In this document: positions 47,004 to 57,117 of the stretch, piece by piece
Layout: the number at the start of each line of letters is the position of its first letter
Numbering within the stretch: the stretch's first letter is position 1
From: Dermacentor variabilis
Taxonomy: Eukaryota; Arthropoda; Arachnida; Ixodida; Ixodidae
Length of the DNA stretch: 64,000 bases
Reading direction: 5' to 3'
NCBI RefSeq assembly: GCF_050947875.1
Contig: NC_134572.1
Span: 117,404,709 to 117,468,708, forward strand
Translations under genes and position numbers: made by a program
Notes under the pieces: model-generated
What the model saw: only the letters and a program-made list of their open reading frames with translations
What the model was told of the DNA's origin: nothing
Database searches by the model: none

Positions 47004-48539
47004 GGGACGCTTTTTTGTTTCTTTGGGATCATAAAGAATTTCTGTTTTTTTAGATCGCCTGTGGCAGAAAGTGTAAATGTTGTCCCTGAGCAGGATTACT
47101 CGAAGCGGTGGACTTTGCTCGCAGGCGAAATGAAACTGCATAATTCACTAATTAACAAAATAATGCTAATTAAAGTTCAAAGTCATTACTTTACGGCAGA
47201 CATTGAAGTTAATTACGAGTTGCAAGCCAAAAAAGTTTGCCAGGGATATCCACTTGCAACGAACTTTAAGCATCGTACGCGTTTCGAGATATGCGCCGTA
47301 ATACTTGCGGTAAAAAATGTACTGTTGTTCCACTCACTTCTCAACCAAACCGTCGTTTTATGCATTGAAGAAAAAAAAGCAACGAACGCCCATGTGTATT
47401 TCGTCGCACACTTTGAAATCCTGAAAATTCGTTCCAAGTGAATACGCCTTGCGAACTCACAACCTGCACTTCGTAAATTGCAATATGTTCCGTAAGTTAA
47501 CTAATATTAAGTAATGTCCGCCTCTTTGAGTTATCGAGCTCAACGAATAGAATTATGATATCTGCCACAAGCATATTTTTTTTATTCTGTTTGATCTTGA
47601 AAAAAGAAAGAGAAAACTAACCGGTATATGTGTTTTATGTCAGGGGGGAAAACGGTTGTGCTTCGAAACGCACTCCACAGTCGGTTCGGGGGAGCTTCGA
47701 ACCAGCATGCACTCTTCGATTCGTCTACCGTTTGACTTTAAAAAATTAGTTTTTGCACACACATAGGCTAATGAAGTACCCTTTCAATACTCTACTATTG
47801 TAAATTTCTCTTTCAGTAGCTTTATAACCAAAATAGAAAATTAAAGTCAAAGTTTCATTTGTGAATTTCACGCCGTAACATCCGCGCCCAGACATCAGTG
47901 TTAATTTAGTCACGGAGTCCAAAGCGCTTCTACGAATTCAACACATTGTGACTCAGTAAATGCTCCTGAACCTTTTAATGGAAAGCTTTAGCTCGGGCCC
48001 AACTTTGATGTCGCCTATTCGAATACATGTAAAACGCAGGAACGCTTTTATGAAACAGCCCCTGGACCAATTTGAATCAAATTTGTTGTACTTCGAAAAG
48101 CAAGTTAAATTCGAGGGAATTTTGGAGGCATATTCTTTACTAGGGGCCCGAAATTTATACATAAAAGCTGTGAACCTCTGCCCCCGAATGCATCTGTCGT
48201 GTCCGTGGGCAAAAACGTGGGCCCATTCCGGAGGCAATGCCATACCGTGCAGATCGATCGACGGCAGAGGGGAAGCAGGCTTCAAGCACTCCGCCCCTAA
48301 TAATAACAATGTTAAGAAATGATAATAAGTGTAATAGATAAATAAAGATGCATTGCTTCAAGTCGATGGATATGCTGGAATCGTTTAAAGCACGTGGTCT
48401 CACGAGTAGGAGGCATTGCCATATACGCAAAGGCCAAGGTGTATTTATTTTACGTGAATTGGTTACAATGTTTACGGGCGTTTTGCAAAAGTCCCACTCA
48501 AATAATATTGGTAAATTTCATAGTAGTGTATAATAAATC
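45784..48539. other. duplicated non-coding sequence
   Basis: Collinear with 19,340-21,792 in unit A up to about 48,440. It contains the same ttcgttccaagtg repeat block near 47,430. Open frames up to 126 codons are not preserved in unit A. No gene recognised. Confidence 0.55.
46950..47002. repeat. (TA)n microsatellite
   Basis: About 26 TA units. Unit A reads directly from caaaca to tacggg at the same place (20,475), so the tract arose in unit B after the duplication. Confidence 0.95.
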
Positions 48540-50900
48540 AATGTGGTCCGCTTTAGATTTATTATTAGCTGTATTTTACAGAATTGTGAAATCCTTTTTC
48601 GTTGCTGAGTTACAGAGTTGTAAAGGTTAAAGTTTCATTTTTCTAAAATATTGTGATTTTCAACAATATTTATAGAACAAGTTGATAGCCTAAATCAATA
48701 TTCCGTTTCCAGAAGTACCTAGAATTTAACATTTGCTTTTAAATGCAACAAACCTCAAAAATTTCGGTGTAATAATTGCCCGCGAGAACGATTTCTGTTT
48801 TCCCATGTATTTAGATAGGAGTGCTCGAGCTAAAGCTTTCCAACCTTGTGCTCTTTTGAAATGCAGTGAAGTTCATGCTTACCGACAAAAAAAAATTAAC
48901 TAGGCTCGAGCGGACCAAGTCAACATACGTGACGTCGCAGCGCGCCGGTGAGGGAATTTCAAGGCAGTGTCGCCACCCGGTAATTGTTTCTCGGTAAAGA
49001 AGGACTTCGTCGAATTATGAAAAATGCCCAAAGACTTAGCGAGCTTCGTGGCGCCAAAACCACCATAATACGAGAAGACAGTTCGGAATTTGTGACGAGA
49101 CAATGAGGTGACATTTCCTACACTAATAATAAGCATTTTCCCGCTAAGGGGATAAATGCAAGAGTTTTAGAAGTCTGTATATTTTACCGCTAAGGAACCG
49201 ATGAAGTATTTCTAGTGTCCCTAAAACGAACGCTTTTTACTGTCAGCAAACATTATTTACCAATGTGTTCACACTGGCTGGCCCTTTAATATTGCTCTTA
49301 TCTTTTTCATGGTGCAGCTTTAATAGCCTGTTCCTGCGGTGAGTGTCGACGGCGTCGGCGTAATCCATTGAACGAGCACCGCGAAGAACGAAAGCGTACG
49401 CGGAAGAAAAACCATCGCGAAGACAGGAGGAGGAAAGCGCAGGAGGAAGGTGCAGCGGAACCATGAGACTGCAAACAGAGGTGGAGCGGAGCGGAGACGG
49501 CCCGCGCATGCGCTGAGTTGCCGGTGGCCACGGCTTGAGCAGCCGCGTGGGCCATCTCATCTGCGCTTCCGATGGGGAGCCAGAGTGCCGTGAGGTTCGG
49601 AGGGCTGCGTTCGTCCAAGGCGTCTGCTGCTGAGGTCAGCACGTGGTACCAGCGTGTGTGGTCGGTATCACAGCGTCTGCAAGCGGCGATGGCGAGCGGC
49701 TACGAGTTGGGCTCAGTACGACGCTCCTTTGAGTGTTGTCGCAGCTAACATAGGTGGTACGACTAATCCGCATCGAAAGGCCGCTTTCGTCGTTGGTGGA
49801 ACGAAAGCGCGAGAAGAAAAGCGTAGGACGGCGCAAGACGGGCTGTGTGGTGACGATGGCTATGATATGGCGCCAGAGTAGCGCGCGCCGTTTGTACGAA
49901 ACAAAGCTCTGCATGAACGGAAGCCTATCTGCGGCGGCACCTGTGAATTGCACCCAGGCGTCACCCACGCGCTGCCTCTCGCGATCTCCCGATTAGCGAG
50001 GGAGACGTGCCCCACTTCGCTCCGTTTGGATCGTGCCGCACGAGACAGACTATCCGCACCAGCCAGCATATCGCGAAATGAAGACACGTATAGAGCTGCG
50101 CTCAAATTTCGCATCAGGGGGTATCGTAATCGTCGGGGAATTTTTTTTTTCGTCTTTCTTTTCCTCCTTCTCCAATCGTAGGATAATCAATCGGGCATCA
50201 CCCTGTTTCCCTTTCCTCTTTCGTTTCTCCCTCTTTTCGCTGCCATTCCGTCGTGATCGTTCCGTCTTCGGTCCGTCTTCGTCACGCCTTCCTTCGTCGT
50301 CATGCGTGGTATTCGCGTGTTGGAGAGTGACAGGTTTTCGCTGAGCGTCGCGTTAAACTTTCCAGGATTTAAAGTAAGGTTGTTTCCATCCATCCATTGC
50401 CATGTATAGAGCACGGGTGCCGAATAAACTTATAGCCTAATCACTCCGCATAGAATAACCAGAGCCGCGGCCGTGTGACTTCAAGTACTCTGCTCGGCAC
50501 TGGCCACGTGGTGGGTCTGAATTCTAGAGCTAGATTTAGGTGTAGGGGGTGTGTGATGGTAGCGCACCCACAAAGCCGTTGCCGATATTTGGATCGGCCA
50601 TCCGGTGGGATGACGGTGTGCGTGCTCGGCCTCGTAAGTGACCGGGATCCAGGTGCGCCGTCGCAGGCCAGACGCGCTCGGCCGAATGCCGAGTGTGGCT
50701 CAGGTTCAACCCAGACCGACAGTTGGGTGACCGCCACGGTGACTTGGCGGATTGGTGTTGATGTCCCACTGCCAACCAAAGCGATATATTTTATTTTATA
50801 GGCTCGGTTCCGGGGTGAAAGAAATAGTAACGTTGAGGTTCACTTTCCATTCGCGCATAAATAACGCTTTTGTTTTTTTTTTCCTTTTTATGCCTTTTTT
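48540..50900 (-). repeat. unit B inverted repeat, right arm
   Basis: Reverse complement of the left arm: 48,580-49,265 pairs with 41,640-42,330, and 50,120-50,900 pairs with 40,780-41,640. The stretch 49,266-50,119 is extra, and includes dispersed-repeat copy 3 at 49,800-50,119. Unit A has only the outer part of this arm; its inner part is replaced by the Gypsy fragment. Confidence 0.7.
49770..50155 (+). repeat. dispersed repeat, copy 3 of 3
   Basis: Unit-B counterpart of 23,140-23,520 and homologue of 2,705-3,060. Shared landmarks gcgatctcccgattagcgag and cgaaatgaagacacg are evident. No coding signal. Confidence 0.7.
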
Positions 50901-51199
50901 GTTATTTTTTTATAAATGTTCAGTTCTAATTCAATGCCATCAGTTATTCGCTCGTATAACCAACTGAGTGAAATAGAATTATGCTATCTGTCACAGGCAC
51001 ATTTTTGAAAAGTTCTGTTAGATTTTGAAATAAAAAAAAGAGAAACCCACACGGTTGGTTCCGCAACTATATTTGCGGAAATACCATTGCTGGGATAGCT
51101 CAAAAGCCTTCCGGCGTTACCTTTTACATGAAGGCGTCGACTAATCACTATCTTGGAACTCGTCGAGGACGTTCGAGGTTGTTCAGTGTCGTTCCGCTG

Positions 51200-51382
51200 C
51201 ACTAGCACTTGGTCGCGGGTTTGACACCCAGTCATGCCTGGCGGCCACATTTCGTTGGGGACGAAATGCAAATGTGCTTAAAGTAGGTGTGCTAAAAAAA
51301 CAAAACAATATCAAGCGGCCAAATTTAATCCGCAGGCCTCCACTGCGGCATCCATCCCTCATAATTAGAATACAGCGCTGCA
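51200..51382 (+). mobile_element. Ruka-like SINE, degenerate (unit B counterpart)
   Basis: Better-preserved counterpart of 28,040-28,215: ggtcgcgggtttgacaccc (B-box-like, 51,211-51,229), gcggccacatttcgttgggg, then gtggc-like and ctcataattagaata blocks. The missing A box suggests 5' truncation. Confidence 0.65.
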
Positions 51383-53674
51383 GCGTCAAGGCAGAAACAA
51401 AACGTGAACACGAGCGCAGACGATGAAGCGCCTCAATCGACTGACTTATAAGGAAAGAACACAGTGGCAGTGAAATACACCTAGCCCCATAGCAATCATT
51501 AGTCATACCTTATAACCCTTAGTATACATGTATAACATAGGGAGCTTTAATACCATGAATAAATCAATCATTAACCATCTTCGACATTTTTCTTTCTTTT
51601 TTTATCAGAATGAGTACAGGGAACCTTTGCTCAGTCTGTGTACACTGACTGTGCAGGATGTGAAACACTCGCAATGGTGCACAATCAGTAACTTAGATTA
51701 GTTAGTGTCGGAATCGAAGCACCGGAGATGAAATTGATCCATCGAATGTGCCGCGGAACTCGCGAATTGTAGCGGAAACAGGAACGCATACAAGCATTGG
51801 TCAAAACCGCTCGAACACCACTCGTACCTAGCTTATTGCACTACAAGCCCTTGAACAGCTAGCATTTATGCGGAATATCCAGACGGGTGCAAGACCAGTG
51901 GCGTGTGATATTTATTGTTGACCCGTTTTAATGAAGAGGCCGCTGGTACGTGATTTCATTCTGCGGCCGTATAGTACGGTGCCACTGCTGGTGTCTTCAC
52001 TCAAGTCGAAGCCTCGGAGCACCACGAATGCGATACTGTTTCGTGAAGTTCGTAATCTTTTAGTGTGTCGCGTATTCGTACACAAGTATGCGATAAATGC
52101 ATGACTCGAGATGCATGTGCATCCTTCACTTCGTAATTTACGTCATTTTATTAACACAAAAAAATTTATGACAAGCCACATGACAAGGCTTGTGGATAAA
52201 CGCAGAAAGCGACTGGAATGTAAGAAACAAAACAAAAGGTCAACACGGAAGCGAATGAAAAAAGTGAGGAGTTTGTGAAAATACTATCTTGTGAAATACA
52301 GGAAAGAAGAAACCTTGGTTTTGGTAATGCATCCGTCGCTACAGTCGACAAAGGGTTAATTGTACAGTCTGGATATATGCTACGCGGGCATGTTATGGCT
52401 GCGGCAATAACGAGCTCCTGGCCAGCCATGCAGTGGCATTCTCTGTTCCCTATGTCTCATGCCGTTGTCGTTTCATCAAGCGCTCGTGCAGATCGTTAGT
52501 CATGGACGACCGACGGGGCGCACTGATCTTTGAAGGTATTCTGTTTTTGGTATTCTGTAAGCATCCACCTACAGTGGACATGTCCATTTCGTCCGCTGCT
52601 GAAGTGCTGATTGGCTGAGTGCGCCTGTCTCTTTCTGACGCGTATCCCAGCCCAGTCAATCAAAACATCGGCAGGAAATGAAAGAGGCATGTTCACAAGG
52701 TGGACACACACAGGATACCCCCGCCTCCCCTTAGGACGCGCTTCGCGCTATTAATTTTCCCTATCAACGGTGCTTAACCACGCCGGACAGACGAAAACTT
52801 TGACCACGCACTATGCACAGCACATTTGGTCAGTCATAGCGCTGGGACTTGTCAGCGCTGGGGCTTATCACGGAGGAACCATTCAACGCAATGCGCGCAG
52901 GTTTGGATCATTGCTTTGGGAAAACGAGTTTATATACAGGGTGTCCCACATAACTTGAGCCCAGTATTTAAGAATGAAAGGTGCGTCAGAAGCGAACTGT
53001 ACCGGACGCATACTATTCGCAATAGCCTATAGTAACTCAGACAATGTTGTTTTCCCCATAACTCACTAATTAATTAAGTTTAATTACCCAACTTTTTAAT
53101 TATTGGCTGAGGACCCCAAGTATGGTATACTGTAGATTTCAGATTTGTAGAGCACCTTCAAAAACCACCGATCGATTTGTTTTCTTTGCGATACGTCTAA
53201 CGTGGTAAGAAAGACAGCGAAATATGAAAAAAGCCACGTGATGGAGCGTTTGCGCAGTGGTATTGTGCTGCTCTCAAGCGTCCGTTCGGTGAACCTCGCG
53301 AATATACCAGCATGTTAAGCGGGTATATGATCGCGGTGGAGTTTCTATGCATCTATGTCAGTGACATCTACAGCACTTTCACAAAGAAAAACTAGGGCGT
53401 GATAATATGTAACACTTCTATTCAGATGCTATTCTTTCACGCACTTTTTAAGTGGACCAAGTGGCGGCCGGGATCGGCTAGCCGTGAACGGTAGTTGATA
53501 AGTAAGGAATAGATTCGAGCAAAAGGAATTCATACGTGTACGAGCCTACAATTTGTTATGCGGCAATAACCTTCTGGCTCGTGGCTGGTACGAAATACGG
53601 CGCGGATTCCGTTACGACAGATTGCCTGTTGGATCTTAAGCTTGACCATAAATAGTGCATTGGAACCGCGATTT
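51383..53674. other. duplicated non-coding sequence
   Basis: Collinear with 28,216-30,134, then with 33,335-33,710 after the 3.2 kb block is skipped at about 53,295. No gene recognised. Confidence 0.55.
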
Positions 53675-53750
53675 CAGACGAGACGTAAGACGAGTAAGTG
53701 GACAGGACTAGTGGTACCGCTCGTCTTGTCCGCTTCCTCCTTTTACGTCC
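53675..53750. repeat. 82-bp palindrome, copy 3 (truncated)
   Basis: Matches copies 1 and 2 from cagacgagacgtaa through the GGTACC centre and to ttttacgtcc. The last few bases are lost to a deletion of about 60 bp that joins the palindrome to sequence next to the exon (counterpart of 34,467). Confidence 0.75.
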
Positions 53751-53974
53751 CCTAGTGCACTTTTTGCATTGCTTTACTGCCCGACAGACCGCTGTTCGTG
53801 CAAGCCTGTGCGAGAGCCGAGAGTTTCACCGAGAACTCGGGCCCAACATCGTCGATGCCGCCAGGATATATTGTCAATCCGTGGTCGCAAAGAGACATCC
53901 AGCGACCGTCGACAAGCGTTCCCGTACATATTTGCGCTCCAAGTGGCAACAAAGGCCTCTCGCAGTGTGCTCAC

Positions 53975-54257
53975 CCATGGCGCCTGCGAGGTCGTCGGAG
54001 ACCTTGCCGAGGACCATGGCGAAGGCCTGCTCCATGTTACCCTCCGCGGTCTTGTTGAGCACGCCCTGCCAGAACTGCGCGTCCACCTGGCGGCCCTCGA
54101 GCAGACTGGCGGCGCGCACCTCGTTGGACAGAATTGCCACCGCCGACAGCAGCAGCAGCAAGAGCAGCGACGAAGTCGCGCCGCAGATGCGCACACCGCG
54201 CTCAGTATCGTCGCCCATCTTGGTCACGTGCCGGAAGCTGAACACTTGCGCGTTCTC
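53975..54257 (-). CDS. candidate membrane-protein exon, unit B copy
   Basis: Same 283-bp length, same acceptor-like (ctatag before 54,257) and donor-like (G|GTGAGC after 53,975) borders and same phases as 34,680-34,962. The translation has six changes from the unit-A copy (Y/F, T/M, V/A, E/D, H/Q, S/N), and two base changes are synonymous. No stop or frameshift is present. The frame stays open slightly past the donor in both units, so a longer exon is not excluded. Other exons of the gene are not seen, so it could be one of two paralogous genes, one of two mutually exclusive exons, or an exon duplicated and no longer used. Confidence 0.6.
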
Positions 54258-55660
54258 CTATAGCCGAAAAAGTTAGCAAAAGAAAATGGCGTGCACCTCA
54301 AAACGAGCAACTTCGTCATATATATATATATATATTAGACACCATGTCAAGTCTCATAGCCGTATATAAGTAAGTCTTGCATAGCTTTGTCAGATAAGGA
54401 GCTATCTTTCGGGGGCAGATGCGCGGGAAGTGATGCGCCCATGGATTTAGAAACTTGAGAACGTTTTGAATTCTTGCGATTGTTTTGTCATTTCAACAGA
54501 TCTAGGTCATCCTGAATTCACGCATGTGCTGACATACGTGCATACGTGTGTTCTTTTAAAAAAGTACAAGCTAATTGAAAATCAGAACTCGTCTTCGTTT
54601 CGCCCTTTTGCCGTGCTTTGTCTCGTTTCGCGCTGTTTAACAAGATGCAAGTTACAGCCTCCTTCTATGTACTTTTTCAAGACCTGTATACCGCTTTGGC
54701 GTCGCAATTTTTAACCGCTTAGTGGTTCTCCAGTTCACAGCTGCGAACTGGAGAACTAGTGGACCCACCTGCAAGACGTTGAAGCCGGTCGTCTCTGGTG
54801 GCGAGCTGACGCGTGTGTCGGCAAGGACGTGTGCGGCGAGTTTACGTGCGCATTGCACCATGCGTGAGAAAAGAGCCCGCTACACGCTTCACTGAATATA
54901 CGATCGTGACATGAGTTAAGGATGTTTCCCTGAAGGATTCGTTCTTTTTTATTTATTAAGTGTTGGGACGTATAAGCGTGACATGGTTCTCCGTCGCGCG
55001 ATCTCGACTACGATTTTCATCGAATGCCGTCTAGTATACTTCATGCAACCTCGTGATGTACAAAGAACTCGTTTCCTCCACGCAGCATAGCGTCCCGTGT
55101 TCTTAGCGTACATATGCCGAGGGCTGCACCTACATGCAATGTCATGTCATGTCATACATTCATGTGGCGCCCTGACTCGTATCGTTACCTCGCCGTTTAA
55201 TTAAATCACCTTACGATGCTTTGTATAGGAAGCCAGCGTCAACACTTTCATTACGTCCAGGCCTCCTCTTGCTCCGTTCGCACAGAGTCAATGCAAAGAA
55301 TTTACTGTTGTTGCTGACACGTTCGACATTTTGTGAGGACGAACCTGTCTTTTAGTGTCTTGGAAGCGGTATTGTATGCACTCTAGTTGCTCAGTGTCAG
55401 AATGTGTATTTCAAGTTTGCAAGTTATGGAACGCAATAAAATAAAGTGTACTTCGAAGCATCGTTTTATTAGGTTACGTGGGCACTTTCGTTTTTACCGG
55501 GCCATCATAATGTTAAACTAAGTCAATCCTCAAAGTGATATAGTCACAATTAAACCGACTGACCACCACTGCATGTGCTCGACTCAAGCCCGACGTACGC
55601 AAATCCAACACTATATCTTTGTACGAACGTGTGGGCAGCGTTCATAAGTCGTACGTGTCC
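54258..55660. other. duplicated sequence, presumably intron or intergenic
   Basis: Unit-B counterpart of 34,963-36,350, with a shorter (TA)n at 54,318-54,336 and a small insertion after it. No gene recognised. Confidence 0.5.
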
Positions 55661-57068
55661 TTTTCATCCGAGTTCCCCCCCCCCTTTATTTTTTTGTTTA
55701 TTCGTTTCAGTGCCTGGCTGCCCAAGCGTACATGCTCGCCCCCTCGTGTTTGCTCTCCGCCGAAGTCAAGCGTGACGGTTGGTGGGGCATGGACAGAGGC
55801 CAGCAGGACAATTATACAAACGTTTTGTTGCCGAAGAACCGAGGGTGAGCGCGCGCGCGGTAGCACGCATGCAGTGCTGCATGCTGCACGAGCTATAGTT
55901 AGACGAGCATCGTATTAGGCTTCATTGGAGGAATTCTGGTACAAGACGTAAAATGAGCTTGCGAGCCTTTGCACAGGAAAAACAGCGCATTAGTTCAACA
56001 GTGACTTCGTCATAACTTCGATTCTCTCGCATGACTACTCGACAGGCAGGCACTCTGCGGATCCGCCATTGTAGCAGGTACTGATTCTTTCGAACTCTCC
56101 ATGCAAAATGTATACACTGCGCGAACAAAAATCATTGGTGACCACGGGAGAGGGAAGGAAAGAGACTCTCCACGGCCTTAGAAGGGTGCATAAAGACTGA
56201 CTCCGAAGCGCCGAAAGCGTAGGCCGGAGATGCATTGCAGCGCACGATTTATAGTTTTCAAACATGCCGCCTTTCAAACGTGGCACGTTGCAATCTCGGA
56301 GGCTGTATTTCTTGAAGCGGGGAACGCTACGCACCATAACGCACGAGTCAATTTACGCAAAAAAAGGACGCAAATTTTGTTCTACAATAGCTGCAATGTA
56401 CAGGATTAGCCACATCTGTGGCGGTTGTTTTCGGCGTCTGCAGTCACGTCTGCAGTAAACAAAAGCACAGCCTTTCAGATTTAGACCAGAATTGTCAGTG
56501 GCGCGAGTCATAGAGATTGAGAAACTCTATGGCACGAGCTGCGTTCCTGCTACACATGAAGGAAGGAAAACCATGCTAACCATGCTCCATGCTCCTACGT
56601 TATAATGAGAAGTATTAGCCGACCCTGTGTGGTCGGCTAATACATATTTTCGAATTTCGGTTGGATAATTTAAAGATATAAAATCGACCAAAAGAAATTA
56701 TTACATTGTATCGACTACGTTACTTTCAGCAACGCGATCCTTATACCACTGGTTCTACCATAAAGTTTTCTACAGTAATTATTGTATGAAACTTTGTGGC
56801 TTCTACCACTTTCAGCCATTGCCGTTGGCGCAGTTGGCGGCTTTTGGCGATTGACGGAAATAATTAGTGACGACATGTCCGGTTCAGAACAGAAACTGGC
56901 TTGAGACTAGCCAACACATTCCGGTGGAGGGTCGCTACCGCGGCCGATAGAGGATTGATCGTGCCGACGCGCAACGAGCTTCCTGCCGGAACGCTGTTAA
57001 CGCACATTGCTTCTACTGCAGCAAGGTAACACTTTCAAGTTTGTGTGCGCCATTGGATCTAAGGTGTC
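55661..57068. other. upstream region of LEO1
   Basis: Single-copy sequence between the duplication and LEO1. The last 130 bases are the likely LEO1 5' leader; a cagcaag|gtaaca site near 57,020-57,030 could be a 5'-UTR donor but no consistent acceptor was sought further. A hairpin lies at 56,613-56,642. Open frames here show no domain. Confidence 0.5.
56613..56642. repeat. perfect 12-bp stem, 6-nt loop hairpin
   Basis: tattagccgacc and ggtcggctaata pair exactly around the loop ctgtgt. It is isolated, 430 bp upstream of the LEO1 start codon. It may be a recombination scar or foldback remnant; a regulatory role cannot be inferred. Confidence 0.8.
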
Positions 57069-57117
57069 ATGGATGGGATATTTGGAAGCGATGATTCAAG
57101 AGAAGCATCGAGCGCAG
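57069..57117 (+). CDS. Leo1: LEO1 exon 1
   Basis: Codes for residues 1-16 plus one base. Donor CAG|GTAGGT follows 57,117. The start ATG is chosen because it gives F-G-S-D near the N-terminus; a second ATG 4 bases later is out of frame. Confidence 0.9.

Larger units (their letters stand above)
36366..55660. repeat. tandem segmental duplication, unit B
   Basis: Downstream unit, directly abutting unit A. The junction is marked by the end of homology to the unit-A right end at about 36,350 and the start of homology to the unit-A left end at about 36,366. The right end of unit B (about 55,660) matches the right end of unit A. Sequence after 55,660 and before 9,393 is not duplicated. Units share orientation and order throughout. 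Confidence 0.88.
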
